A DNA stretch of 23,455 nt from Christensenella sp964592155 (GCA_964592155.1 CAZQDA010000040.1:1-23455); one strand, 5' to 3'; shown: positions 12,697-20,861, counted from the stretch's first letter. Made by a program: numbers and translations. Notes: generated by a model not told the origin, from the letters alone.

Positions 12697-14439
12697 ATGG
12701 TATCAGTTATAATAGACGGCATTCAGATTGATGTGCCGGATAATTCCACAGTGCTTGACGCTGCAAGAAAAGCGAATGTAGATATTCCGACACTTTGTTA
12801 TTTAAGGGGAGTCAATGCAATCGGCGCCTGCCGTATTTGCCTTGTGGAAGTGAAGAACAATCCTGCGTTGCAGGCGGCCTGTGTGCTGCCCGTGACGGAT
12901 GGAATGGAAGTTTTTACAAAATCTGAAAAGGTTTTAAAGGCGAGAAAGGTGAGCCTTGACTTGCTGCTCTCCAACCACGACAGGGAATGCCTCACCTGTG
13001 TCAGAAACAAGAACTGTGAATTGCAGACGCTTGCAGATGAATTCAATATGCGCGAAGTCAAATATGAAGGCGAAAAGATTAAGCACGAACTGGACGAGGA
13101 GTCCGTTTCGGTTGTGCGCAACCAGGATAAGTGCGTAATCTGCAAACGCTGTGTTGCCGCCTGTGCGAAACAGCAGGGCGTTGGTGTAATCGGCGCGACA
13201 AACCGTGGATTTAAGACAACGATTGAACCTGTATTTGGAAAATCGCTTGTGGACGTTCCCTGCATCAATTGCGGACAGTGCATCGTATCCTGTCCGGTGG
13301 GCGCTCTTTCTGAAAAGAGCGAAATTAACAATGTTTGGGATGCGCTGCATAATCCGAGCATGCACGTTGTCGTACAGCCGGCTCCGGCAGTCCGCGTTGC
13401 CCTTGGAGAAGAATTTGGCATGCCGATGGGCACTCGCGTAACAGGCAAGCTTGCCGCTGCACTGCGCAGGCTGGGATTTGATAAAGTGTTTGATACGGAC
13501 TTTGGCGCGGACCTTACCATTATGGAGGAGGGTTACGAGTTCATCAATCGAGTGAAAAACGGCGGTAAACTGCCGATGATTACCTCTTGCTCGCCCGGCT
13601 GGATTAAATTTGCGGAATATTTCTTCCCGGATATGCTGGATAATCTTTCTACCTGTAAATCGCCGCACCAGATGTTGGGCGCGATTATCAAGTCATACTA
13701 TGCGCAGGAACATGGAATCGATCCTGCAAAAATATTTACGGTTTCGGTTATGCCCTGCACCGCAAAGAAATACGAGAAAGACCGTGCGGGCGAGGCGGGA
13801 ACCGACTATCAGGATGTCGATGCGGTTTTGACGACAAGAGAAGTCGCTCAGATGATCAAGGAAGCAGGAATCGATTTTGTAAATCTTCCGGATGAAGACT
13901 TCGATGAAGTTTTGGGTACGTCAACGGGCGCGGGTGTTATCTTCGGCGCTACAGGCGGCGTGATGGAAGCTGCGCTGCGGACGGTTGCGGAAGTTTTGAC
14001 CGGAAAAGAGCTGGAAAATATTGATTTTTGCGATGTGCGCGGAATTACAGGCATCAAAGAAGCGGAGATCATGGTTGGTGATCTGCCGGTCAAGGTTGCG
14101 GTCGTGAGCGGCACAGGAAACGCAAAGAAGCTTTTGGAAGCGGTGCGTGCAGGAGAGAAGGAATATCACTTCATTGAGATAATGGCCTGCCCGGGTGGTT
14201 GTGTAAACGGAGGCGGACAGCCGATTGTTTCGGCCCGCGTTAAGAATGTGTTAGACCCAAGGGTGGTGCGTGCTCAGGGGCTTTATGATGAGGACTGTGA
14301 TAAGTCTGTCAGAAAATCTCACGAGAATCCTGATATACAGCTTCTGTATAAAGAATTTCTTGGCGAACCGAACGGTCATAAGGCGCATGAATTGCTCCAT
14401 ACATTCTATGAGGCAAAGCCGAAATATAAGGAACAATAA
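12697..14439 (+). CDS. hndD: Catalytic subunit of multimeric [FeFe]-hydrogenase
   Basis: A 580-residue catalytic subunit of the multimeric (group A3-like) type. In order it has an N-terminal plant-type [2Fe-2S] domain (CYLRGVNAIGACRICLVEV), a His-ligated 4Fe-4S motif (HDRECLTCVRNKNC, about 93-107), two 4Fe-4S ferredoxin motifs (CVICKRCVAAC and CINCGQCIVSCP), and the H-cluster domain with TSCSPGW (about 296-302), MPCTAKKYE (Cys354) and EIMACPGGCVNGGGQP. The C-terminal small-subunit-like tail RKSHENPDIQLLYKEFLG is present. It reduces protons to H2 with electrons from HndC. TSCSPGW carries Ser where Clostridium pasteurianum CpI has the second Cys of TSCCPGW; I recall this variant from other multimeric clostridial enzymes and do not read it as inactivating. 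AGGAGG is 10 nt before the ATG. The operon ends at the 14446 terminator. Maturases HydEFG are not in the window. Confidence 0.96.
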   Translation: MVSVIIDGIQIDVPDNSTVLDAARKANVDIPTLCYLRGVNAIGACRICLVEVKNNPALQAACVLPVTDGMEVFTKSEKVLKARKVSLDLLLSNHDRECLTCVRNKNCELQTLADEFNMREVKYEGEKIKHELDEESVSVVRNQDKCVICKRCVAACAKQQGVGVIGATNRGFKTTIEPVFGKSLVDVPCINCGQCIVSCPVGALSEKSEINNVWDALHNPSMHVVVQPAPAVRVALGEEFGMPMGTRVTGKLAAALRRLGFDKVFDTDFGADLTIMEEGYEFINRVKNGGKLPMITSCSPGWIKFAEYFFPDMLDNLSTCKSPHQMLGAIIKSYYAQEHGIDPAKIFTVSVMPCTAKKYEKDRAGEAGTDYQDVDAVLTTREVAQMIKEAGIDFVNLPDEDFDEVLGTSTGAGVIFGATGGVMEAALRTVAEVLTGKELENIDFCDVRGITGIKEAEIMVGDLPVKVAVVSGTGNAKKLLEAVRAGEKEYHFIEIMACPGGCVNGGGQPIVSARVKNVLDPRVVRAQGLYDEDCDKSVRKSHENPDIQLLYKEFLGEPNGHKAHELLHTFYEAKPKYKEQ

Positions 14440-14445
14440 CAACGA

Positions 14446-14479
14446 AAAAAACGGCTGTTATAACAAACAGCCGTTTTTT
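14446..14479 (+). terminator. Intrinsic terminator of hndBCD
   Basis: A 14-bp perfect stem (six A's then CGGCTGTT, pairing with AACAGCCG then six T's) around a 6-nt loop, 6 nt after the hndD stop codon. It separates the hydrogenase operon from the dnaG-rpoD block. Confidence 0.95.
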
Positions 14480-14504
14480 AATCCAATTTTAAAGGATTTC
14501 ATGT

Positions 14505-14533
14505 TTGCCGCGTGTAATATATTAGTATAAAAT
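14505..14533 (+). promoter_or_regulatory. Candidate promoter of dnaG-rpoD
   Basis: TTGCCG (14505-14510) and TAAAAT (14528-14533) with 17-bp spacing, about 35 bp before the dnaG start. TATAAA at 14526 is an alternative -10. Confidence 0.5.
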
Positions 14534-14568
14534 ATGTGGAAGAGTTTAAACTTTGAAAGGTGCATTTG

Positions 14569-16338
14569 ATGCCGTTTTTTTCTGAAGAATGGATACAGGA
14601 TTTGCTGGCAAAGGTAAATCTTGTCGATTTGATAGGCGAATATGTGACATTACAGAACAAGTCGGGGCGTTTTTGGGCATGTTGCCCGTTTCACAATGAG
14701 AAAACGCCCAGTTTTTCTGTGAATCAGGAAAAGGGCTTTTATCATTGTTTTGGATGCGGAAAAGGGGGAAACGCGATCCAGTTTGTGATGGAGCAGGAAA
14801 AAATGACCTTTCCGGAAGCATGCCAATATCTTGCCGAAAAGGTGAAGTTGCCAATCCCTGAAGTGACAGATCATACAGGCTATGAAAAAAGAAAACAGTT
14901 GCGGGAAAAAATATTTGAAATGAATAAAATCGCGGCGCACTTTTTTCATCAAAACTTATTTTCAGAGGCAGGAAAGCAGGCACATGCCTACCTCAATCAC
15001 AGGGAAATCAGCGATAGAGTGATTAAGACATTCGGGATGGGTTATGCGCCCCAAGGATGGGATCATTTGTTGAAAATCCTTGCAGAGAAAGGCTATACCA
15101 AACAGGATATGCAGGCGGCAGGGCTGATCAAGCTCAGTGAAGGAAAGAGCTATGATATATTTCGCAACCGCGTGATCATTCCGATCATCAATACGTTTGG
15201 AAATATTATCGGTTTTGGCGGGCGGGTTATGGATGACGGCATGCCCAAATACCTGAACTCTCCGGAAACAGCAGCGTTCAACAAAAGCAGGAATTTATAC
15301 AATTTGAACCTGATTCGCAAGCAGAAAAATCTTCCGCATTTGATTTTGGTGGAAGGATATATGGACGTGATCGCGCTCTTTTCTTATGGGATTCCGGAGT
15401 GCGTGGCAACGCTTGGCACGGCACTCACACAGGATCAGGCGAGGCTGATCAAGCGATATACCAATCATGTTTATATCTCTTACGATGGAGATGAAGCGGG
15501 GAAAAAGGCAACCCTGCGCGCGCTTGGGATTTTGGATCAGGAGGGGATTGAAACAAGGGTGATCAGCATCCCGGGCGGACAGGATCCTGATGAATATTTA
15601 AAAGAACATGGCAAGGCCGGATACATACGGCTCATGAAAGCTTCGCAACCCATGATGGACTACAAATTCAGCGTTGCAGCTCAAAAATACGATCTTTCGG
15701 ACGGTTATCAGAAAGAAAAGTTCGCGCAGGAATGTGTGGCGATGCTCAAAGCGGTTTCAAGCGCGATGGTGAAAGAAAAATACATGCAAAAGCTTTCTGA
15801 AATGACAGGGTTTTCTGTCAATTCAATTGCACAGGATGCAGGCGGCTTTAAGAAGGAGGAGCAGTGGACGCCTCCAAAAGCGGAAAAGAAAAACACAGAT
15901 GTGGAGGAAAAAGCAGAAAACTGTCTCATACGTCTGTTGTGCATAAACCCACAGGCGATTACAAAGCTTGAACACCGTATTACAGAACAGGATTTTAAAA
16001 ACGAGGCCAACCAAAAAATATTTTCTTATACTTTAGAGAAAGTAAAAAAAGGGATTTCTCCTACCAGTGCCGAACTATTATTAGCGCTGGAAAAAGAAGA
16101 AGATTTGAAACACGCCACGGAACTGTTAAGCGAAGACGGCATGGATGCACCGCAAAGAAATATGGACGACTTTTTTGAGGATTGCGTCAAGCAGATCGAA
16201 TTGAACCGGCTGGAAGGGCAGAGAAAGTTGCTGCTGCTAAAATGCGAGGCGGAGACAGATCCGCAAAAAAGGAACAGGTTACTCGAAACAATAGGAACAA
16301 TCGCAAAGCAGATACATAAACTGAAGACAAGTTTCTAG
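14569..16338 (+). CDS. dnaG: DNA primase DnaG
   Basis: A 589-residue replication primase. The N-terminal zinc-binding domain has C39-x2-H42 and C60-x2-C63 (CCPFH and HCFGC). The catalytic core and TOPRIM domain (about 258-340) show LILVEGYMDVIALF, with the catalytic Glu, and SYDGDEAGKKA with the metal-binding Asp residues; the segment FGGRVMDDGMPKYLNSPET is the conserved RNA-polymerase motif. The C-terminal ~150 residues are the helicase-binding region, variable as usual. It synthesises RNA primers at the replication fork with DnaB-type helicase. The ATG at 14569 is chosen because AAAGG lies 8 nt upstream; GTG (14560) and TTG (14566) in the same frame would overlap or crowd that site. rpoD follows after 63 nt, the macromolecular-synthesis pairing known in many bacteria. 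Confidence 0.97.
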   Translation: MPFFSEEWIQDLLAKVNLVDLIGEYVTLQNKSGRFWACCPFHNEKTPSFSVNQEKGFYHCFGCGKGGNAIQFVMEQEKMTFPEACQYLAEKVKLPIPEVTDHTGYEKRKQLREKIFEMNKIAAHFFHQNLFSEAGKQAHAYLNHREISDRVIKTFGMGYAPQGWDHLLKILAEKGYTKQDMQAAGLIKLSEGKSYDIFRNRVIIPIINTFGNIIGFGGRVMDDGMPKYLNSPETAAFNKSRNLYNLNLIRKQKNLPHLILVEGYMDVIALFSYGIPECVATLGTALTQDQARLIKRYTNHVYISYDGDEAGKKATLRALGILDQEGIETRVISIPGGQDPDEYLKEHGKAGYIRLMKASQPMMDYKFSVAAQKYDLSDGYQKEKFAQECVAMLKAVSSAMVKEKYMQKLSEMTGFSVNSIAQDAGGFKKEEQWTPPKAEKKNTDVEEKAENCLIRLLCINPQAITKLEHRITEQDFKNEANQKIFSYTLEKVKKGISPTSAELLLALEKEEDLKHATELLSEDGMDAPQRNMDDFFEDCVKQIELNRLEGQRKLLLLKCEAETDPQKRNRLLETIGTIAKQIHKLKTSF

Positions 16339-16401
16339 GATCAGATATCTAACCACCCACACGTATGGGTGTTGTTAATAATTTATAGTAGGTGAAATTG
16401 A

Positions 16402-17571
16402 TTGACTGAAAAAACAACAAAACAAAATGTAGAAGAAAAAGAGATGGAGCAGGGCGCAAAGAAGGAAGCGAAGGCCGCCGAGAAAAAGGATCAGGCCAAG
16501 CTGACAGATGAGCGCATTACAAAAATCGTCGAGCTTGGCAAAGCCAAGGGCGTGTTAAAATACGCTGAAATCTCGGAATACGTCGACGATACACACGCCG
16601 TTCCGGATCAGATCGACAAACTTTACGAGATGCTTGAAGACCTCAATATCGACGTAATCGATGACGACATTGAGAAGGAAGTGCCCGCTCTGGAAGATGA
16701 GGCTGAGACCACGGATTTTGAAATCTCCATGCCGGAGAACATCAACATCGATGATCCGGTACGTATGTATTTGAAAGAAATCGGCAAGGTGCCGCTTCTT
16801 TCTGCAACGGAAGAGGTGGAGCTTGCCAAGCGTATGGGCGAAGGCGATCAGGAAGCAAAGAGAAAACTTGCGGAAGCGAACTTGCGCCTTGTCGTTAGTA
16901 TTGCAAAGCGGTATGTGGGACGTGGGATGCTGTTTCTTGATTTGATTCAGGAAGGCAATCTGGGACTGATCAAAGCTGTTGAGAAGTTTGATTACGAAAA
17001 GGGCTATAAGTTCAGTACGTATGCGACCTGGTGGATTCGTCAGGCAATCACACGCGCAATTGCAGATCAGGCGCGTACCATCCGCATTCCGGTTCATATG
17101 GTGGAAACAATCAATAAATTGATTCGTATTTCACGCCAGCTTTTGCAGCAATATGGAAGAGATCCGCTGCCGGAAGAGCTTGCAAAAGAGATGGAGATAC
17201 CGGAAGAAAAAGTGCGCGAAATTTTAAAGATCGCTCAGGAGCCCGTTTCTCTGGAAACGCCGATCGGTGAGGAGGAAGACAGCCATCTGGGAGACTTTAT
17301 TCCCGATGACGATGCGCCCGCGCCAGCGGAGGCGGCGGCATTCACGCTGCTCAAGGAGCAGCTTATGGATGTACTGGATACTTTGACGCCAAGGGAAGAA
17401 AAGGTTCTGAAACTGAGATTTGGACTGGAAGACGGCAGAGCGAGAACGCTTGAAGAAGTGGGCAAGGAGTTTCAGGTAACGCGTGAAAGAATTCGGCAAA
17501 TAGAGGCAAAGGCGCTTAGAAAACTTCGGCACCCCAGCAGGAGCAAAAAATTAAGAGATTTTCTGGAATAG
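16402..17571 (+). CDS. rpoD: Housekeeping RNA polymerase sigma factor (SigA/RpoD)
   Basis: A 389-residue primary sigma factor. An acidic/basic N-terminal tail is followed by region 1.1 (about 33-92, LTDERITKIVELGKAKGVLKY segment), region 1.2 (DDPVRMYLKEIGKVPLL), region 2 (about 153-225) with ANLRLVVSIAKRYVGRGM, FLDLIQEGNLGLIKAVEKFD and the -10-binding helix KFSTYATWWIRQAI, region 3 (IRIPVHMVETINKL), and region 4 (about 324-389) with the -35-recognition helix EEVGKEFQVTRERIRQIEA. It directs RNA polymerase to the TTGACA/TATAAT promoters used throughout this window. The start is a TTG at 16402 with AGGTGA 6 nt upstream; the next in-frame ATG is at 16444 and would still leave all conserved regions. 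It probably shares the dnaG transcript. A weak 6-bp hairpin (16354-16371) lies between the two genes. Confidence 0.97.
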   Translation: MTEKTTKQNVEEKEMEQGAKKEAKAAEKKDQAKLTDERITKIVELGKAKGVLKYAEISEYVDDTHAVPDQIDKLYEMLEDLNIDVIDDDIEKEVPALEDEAETTDFEISMPENINIDDPVRMYLKEIGKVPLLSATEEVELAKRMGEGDQEAKRKLAEANLRLVVSIAKRYVGRGMLFLDLIQEGNLGLIKAVEKFDYEKGYKFSTYATWWIRQAITRAIADQARTIRIPVHMVETINKLIRISRQLLQQYGRDPLPEELAKEMEIPEEKVREILKIAQEPVSLETPIGEEEDSHLGDFIPDDDAPAPAEAAAFTLLKEQLMDVLDTLTPREEKVLKLRFGLEDGRARTLEEVGKEFQVTRERIRQIEAKALRKLRHPSRSKKLRDFLE

Positions 17572-17608
17572 AAAAATCTTGTGGATTAAGATTTCAAAAA
17601 CAGGCAAC

Positions 17609-17646
17609 AGGGCAAATTCGCAAATGACGGGTTTGCCCTCTTTTTT
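17609..17646 (+). terminator. Intrinsic terminator of dnaG-rpoD
   Basis: An 8-bp stem, AGGGCAAA with TTTGCCCT, around a 15-nt loop, followed by a run of T's (17641-17646), 38 nt after the rpoD stop codon. Confidence 0.85.
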
Positions 17647-17744
17647 CATTTGATTCATGCACAATAAAAACAGGCGATTTGAGATGGTTTATAAAAAGTG
17701 AAATTGAATACAATAGGGGAAATGCCCCGGAAAGAAGGCGTGTG

Positions 17745-18188
17745 ATGAAAAAGTTTGGGAAAGCAACTGTTTTGGTGTTTGTGGTATTCTTATGCACGAT
17801 GTTCATTCTGGCGTGTGGAGATGAGAATAAATCGGAATCCGCGACAGGTGATAACGCCACCGCCAGTCCCGAGGCAACCGTGATTCCAGTACAAACGCCT
17901 ATACCAGTACAAACGCCCATGCCAGAGCCGACGAGCACGGCGGATGCGCAGACAAGCGCTGCCATTCGCACGGTATTACAGCAGGGCAAGGAAGGCGACG
18001 AAGTAATGGCCCTACAGAAAAGGTTGCAGGAATTAGGATACATGGACAAGGCAACAGGATACTTTGGTACGGAAACCGAGGCGGCAGTTAAAAAGTTTCA
18101 GAAGAATAACAGCCTTCAGGTTGACGGCATAGCAGGCCCTGCTACGCTTGATGTGTTAATGTCCGCAAACGCAAAAAAAGCATCGTAA
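17745..18188 (+). CDS. Peptidoglycan-binding lipoprotein
   Basis: A 147-residue exported protein. The N terminus is a lipoprotein signal peptide: MKKFGKATVLVFVVFLCTMF with the lipobox ILAC, so Cys24 would be lipidated and anchor it to the outer face of the membrane. A low-complexity Thr/Pro/Ala linker follows, with a duplicated VQTPIP unit; at DNA level the 14-mer CCAGTACAAACGCC occurs at 17886-17899 and 17904-17917. Residues about 80-143 are a PG_binding_1 domain (GDEVMALQKRLQELGYM, TGYFGTETEAAVKKFQ, GIAGPATLDVLM). It probably tethers the envelope to peptidoglycan; no catalytic domain is attached. The ATG at 17745 has AAGAAGG 6 nt upstream; the frame is open further upstream but without signal-peptide character. 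It sits alone between the rpoD terminator and the trmK promoter. Confidence 0.85.
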   Translation: MKKFGKATVLVFVVFLCTMFILACGDENKSESATGDNATASPEATVIPVQTPIPVQTPMPEPTSTADAQTSAAIRTVLQQGKEGDEVMALQKRLQELGYMDKATGYFGTETEAAVKKFQKNNSLQVDGIAGPATLDVLMSANAKKAS

Positions 18189-18193
18189 GTTAC

Positions 18194-18221
18194 ACAAGAT
18201 GAATCGCACGCTCCATCTTGT
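18194..18221. repeat. Inverted repeat after the lipoprotein gene, overlapping the trmK -35
   Basis: ACAAGATG (18194-18201) and CATCTTGT (18214-18221), 8-bp perfect arms with a 12-nt loop, 5 nt after the lipoprotein stop. No T-run follows, so it is at best a weak terminator. Its right arm overlaps the -35 box of the trmK promoter. Confidence 0.5.
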
Positions 18222-18246
18222 ATCCAAAGCCGGTTGATGATATAAT
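18218..18246 (+). promoter_or_regulatory. Promoter of trmK-nif3-zinc ribbon operon
   Basis: TTGTAT (18218-18223) and consensus TATAAT (18241-18246) with 17-bp spacing, about 75 bp before trmK. It probably also serves nif3, the zinc-ribbon gene and possibly rnpB. Confidence 0.65.
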
Positions 18247-18280
18247 ATGATCCATAAAATAGAATGCAAATGAGAATGAA

Positions 18281-18305
18281 ACAAGGCGGCGGAAGGCCGC
18301 CTTGT
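18281..18305 (+). promoter_or_regulatory. GC-rich hairpin in the trmK leader
   Basis: A perfect 10-bp stem, ACAAGGCGGC with GCCGCCTTGT, closed by a GGAAG loop and ending 14 nt before the trmK start codon. No T-run follows, so it is not an intrinsic terminator. It abuts a weak ribosome binding site (TAGG at 18311) and could affect translation or mRNA stability. Confidence 0.55.
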
Positions 18306-18319
18306 TCATATAGGTTATT

Positions 18320-19006
18320 ATGGAATTATCGAAAAGAATGCGCGCGATTGCAGATGTTGTCAATCAGGCGGAGATTGTTGCCGATATTGGATGCGATCAT
18401 GGCTTGATTCCTGTTGCGCTGATGGAAGAAGAACGCGCAAAAAAGGTATATGCCTGTGATATCAGCAATAAATCCCTGCAAAAGACTGCCGACCTCGCGT
18501 TGAAAAAAGGATTTGCCAAAAGCATCATTACATATGTAGCCGACGGGCTAGAGGCTTTATATGATCATGGCGCGGTTGACAGCATTATCCTTGCTGGTAT
18601 GGGGGGGCTGTTAATCAGAGATATTTTGTACAAGGATATCAAGATTGCGCGGAATGCGGGGCAGCTGATTTTAGCACCGCAGGGAAATGAATACGAATTG
18701 AGGTTGTTTTTATATCGGAATGATTTTTTTGTGTATGATGAAAAAATTGTTTTGGATGAGGGTAAATTTTATCAGGTGATTGTGGCAAAAGCGGGGAACG
18801 ATGTTTTGCGCGAAGATGTGTATCTGAGCTACGGTTATTACCCTGTCATCAGAAGAGAAGCAATTCAAAAGGAATTTTTGCAGTCTAAGCTGCGCGAGCT
18901 TGAACTGGTGATTAAGAACGCAAAGCGTGGCAAGGATAACGAGGCTTACATCAAAGAAAAAGAGATGCTGAGCGGTCAAATATTGGAGGTACTGCAATGT
19001 CTGTAA
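18320..19006 (+). CDS. trmK: tRNA (adenine(22)-N1)-methyltransferase TrmK
   Basis: A 228-residue SAM-dependent methyltransferase of the TrmK/YqfN family. The N terminus MELSKRMRAIADVV leads into the SAM-binding motif VADIGCDHGLIPVALM (about 20-35), then YACDISNKSL (acidic ribose-binding position), IITYVADGLEAL and the family motif IILAGMGGLLIRDIL. The C-terminal ~80 residues are helical and charged, the coiled-coil extension of this family. It methylates N1 of A22 in tRNA-Ser and related tRNAs using S-adenosylmethionine in the cytosol. Only a weak ribosome binding site (TAGG) precedes the ATG, and a strong hairpin lies 14 nt upstream. Its last 10 nt overlap nif3, so the two are translationally coupled. 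Position between rpoD and nif3 matches the order known in Bacillus (sigA, yqfN, yqfO). Confidence 0.92.
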   Translation: MELSKRMRAIADVVNQAEIVADIGCDHGLIPVALMEEERAKKVYACDISNKSLQKTADLALKKGFAKSIITYVADGLEALYDHGAVDSIILAGMGGLLIRDILYKDIKIARNAGQLILAPQGNEYELRLFLYRNDFFVYDEKIVLDEGKFYQVIVAKAGNDVLREDVYLSYGYYPVIRREAIQKEFLQSKLRELELVIKNAKRGKDNEAYIKEKEMLSGQILEVLQCL

Positions 19007-20109
19007 CGTTGGAACAACTAGGCAGATTGTTTGAAAAAATGGCTCCGCAGCGATTTGCGGAAACATGGGATAATACAGGATTCAATGTAAACTTGCACAA
19101 TGAAGATATTCGTGGAATTTATGTTTGCCTTGATGTAACGCCGGAATCGATTTTGGAAGCGTCAGAAAAAGAATGCGGCTTGATCATTTCGCATCATCCG
19201 TTGTTTTTTCATGCGGTCAAATCAATTGATAATGCGTCTTATGAAGGTAAGTGCGCACAGCTTTTATTGCAGCACGGCATTTCTCTTTATTGCTCGCACA
19301 CCAGCTTCGACCTTGCTCCTGCAGGGATCAACGGCTGGCTGGCAGACGTTTTCAAGCTGGAAAACAGATGCTGCTTAAGTGATGCGGTCAGAGAGCCCTT
19401 TTACGAAATTGCCGTTCATGTGCCACGTAGTCATGCTGACGCAATCAAAAAGGCGATGACGGACGCAGGCGCGGGCAAGCTTGGCGCGTATAGCGGCTGT
19501 ACCTATAGTGTGGAGGGAAAAGGAACTTTTATTCCGGACGAAAACGCGCAACCGTATCTTGGAACAGCTAATATTCCGGAAGTTGTTGATGAAATGAGAA
19601 TTTCTTCCATATGTGGCAAAGCCGTCTTGGGAGCTGTGCTGAGCGCGGTCAGGAAGGTTCATCCATATGAAGAGCCGGCCATCAGCGTACTTATTTTGGA
19701 AGAACCTGAAAGGATAGAGGCGGGGCTTGGTGTGGTGGGAGATTTACCGCAGGAATTAACTGTGCGGCGAGCAGTCGAACGCCTGAAAATGGCGCTTGCA
19801 ATTGACAGCGTGCGAGTGACCGGAAACTTAGATAGAACCATAAAGCGGCTTGCCGTGTGCGGCGGTGCCGCAGGAGATTTGGCAGAGCAGGCGGAAAAGC
19901 TTGGGGCGCAGCTTTATATCACAGGAGAAATCAAGCATAATTATTATGTGGCCCGAAAAAACATCGTTTTGGTGGAGGCGGGGCATTTTGATACGGAAAA
20001 ATGCTTTTGCGAACTATATGCACAAGGTTTACAAAGCTTGCTCGATGATGTAAACTATAACATAGCGATTTATGTAGAAGATTTACGCAGACCATACGTA
20101 AATTATTGA
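18997..20109 (+). CDS. Nif3/YqfO family dinuclear-metal protein
   Basis: A 370-residue protein of the NIF3 (DUF34, YqfO) family, often labelled GTP cyclohydrolase I type 2-like. The N-terminal half carries metal-site motifs ISHHPLFFHAVKSID (about 65-79) and HTSFDLAPAGINGWLAD (about 100-116); the C-terminal half supplies ITGEIKHNYYVARK and EAGHFDTEKC (about 326-336). Between them (about 130-225) lies the CutA/PII-like insert domain typical of the long YqfO form (PFYEIAVHVPRSHADAIKKAM through KVHPYEEPAISV). Members form toroidal hexamers with two metals per subunit; the physiological reaction is unsettled. GGAGG at 18985 lies inside trmK, and the ATG overlaps the trmK 3' end by 10 nt. The zinc-ribbon gene follows after 12 nt. 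Confidence 0.93.
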   Translation: MSVTLEQLGRLFEKMAPQRFAETWDNTGFNVNLHNEDIRGIYVCLDVTPESILEASEKECGLIISHHPLFFHAVKSIDNASYEGKCAQLLLQHGISLYCSHTSFDLAPAGINGWLADVFKLENRCCLSDAVREPFYEIAVHVPRSHADAIKKAMTDAGAGKLGAYSGCTYSVEGKGTFIPDENAQPYLGTANIPEVVDEMRISSICGKAVLGAVLSAVRKVHPYEEPAISVLILEEPERIEAGLGVVGDLPQELTVRRAVERLKMALAIDSVRVTGNLDRTIKRLAVCGGAAGDLAEQAEKLGAQLYITGEIKHNYYVARKNIVLVEAGHFDTEKCFCELYAQGLQSLLDDVNYNIAIYVEDLRRPYVNY

Positions 20110-20121
20110 GGAGGATTGTCG

Positions 20122-20853
20122 TTGAATAATTTGAAAGCACTTTGGAAATATCAGGCAGCGGAGATGGAGCTTGAAACCTATGAGCGCTCCCTGAAAAATA
20201 CGGAAACGAGAAAAAAACTGGTGCATCAGCAGCAGGTTTTTCAGAGTAACCAGCAAAAATTGAAGCAGCTTGAGCAGGAATCCATGCTGTTGCAAAATAA
20301 AATGAATGAACTTTCTGCGCAAATTGATCTTTTGCAAAAGCAAATGACGGAAAAAAGAGAAGAGATTTCAGAGGTAGCGGGCTATGATCTGGAAGACATG
20401 GCGCTTGACGATGTGCGTGAAATGATCAAAGAATGCGAAAACAATAAAGGCGGCATAGAGGTTGACAAAAGAAAGCTTGTCGATATTATGCACCGCATTG
20501 AAAAATCAGAGGTAGAGATCAAAGAAACTTTGGTTAAAATGAGCAATGCAAAAAAGCAGTTTGATCTACTCAAAGAGGCTCATGCAAAGGAGATTGACGC
20601 GGGTAAGGAAGACCTAGAGAAGCTTCGTGCCAATGTGGAGCAGGCTTCCAAAGGGATCGAACCGGCGCTTATCGCGCGCTATAAGGCAATCAAGCAGCAT
20701 CGCCCAAACCCTATGGCCAAGCTTGTGGGAGACCGCTGCGAAGGATGCAAGATGCAGTTGCCATCCGGCGTACTGCAAAATTTGAAAACAGAGGGAAATA
20801 TCGTGGAATGTGAAAATTGCGGTAGAATCCTCTATGTCGAAGAGGAAGCATAA
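20122..20853 (+). CDS. Coiled-coil protein with C4 zinc ribbon
   Basis: A 243-residue cytosolic protein. Residues about 10-190 are almost entirely charged heptad-like helix (KKLVHQQQVFQSNQQKLKQ and similar), predicted to form an antiparallel coiled-coil hairpin. Residues about 200-240 form a C4 zinc ribbon with C206-x2-C209 (CEGC) and C230-x2-C233 (CENC). This architecture is a widespread bacterial family of poorly defined function, with suggested nucleic-acid or protein-bridging roles. The start is a TTG at 20122, because GAGGAGG lies 7 nt upstream; another TTG at 20116 is too close to that site. It follows nif3 by 12 nt in the same operon and ends only about 9 nt before RNase P RNA, a neighbourhood seen in other Bacillota. 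No promoter for rnpB is obvious between them. Confidence 0.88.
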   Translation: MNNLKALWKYQAAEMELETYERSLKNTETRKKLVHQQQVFQSNQQKLKQLEQESMLLQNKMNELSAQIDLLQKQMTEKREEISEVAGYDLEDMALDDVREMIKECENNKGGIEVDKRKLVDIMHRIEKSEVEIKETLVKMSNAKKQFDLLKEAHAKEIDAGKEDLEKLRANVEQASKGIEPALIARYKAIKQHRPNPMAKLVGDRCEGCKMQLPSGVLQNLKTEGNIVECENCGRILYVEEEA

Positions 20854-20861
20854 GCAAATTT

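Noticed and set aside
12798..13668. Two long minus-strand open frames (240 and 244 codons) inside the catalytic hydrogenase gene
   Set aside because: They lie antisense to a clearly conserved gene and lack domain motifs, so they are frame shadows.
16354..16371. Hairpin CACCCA/TGGGTG between dnaG and rpoD as a terminator
   Set aside because: The stem is only 6 bp and no T-run follows; dnaG and rpoD are more likely co-transcribed.
17716..17728. GGGG-AAATG-CCCC mini-hairpin before the lipoprotein gene
   Set aside because: Only 4 bp, with no conserved context; not enough to call a regulatory element.
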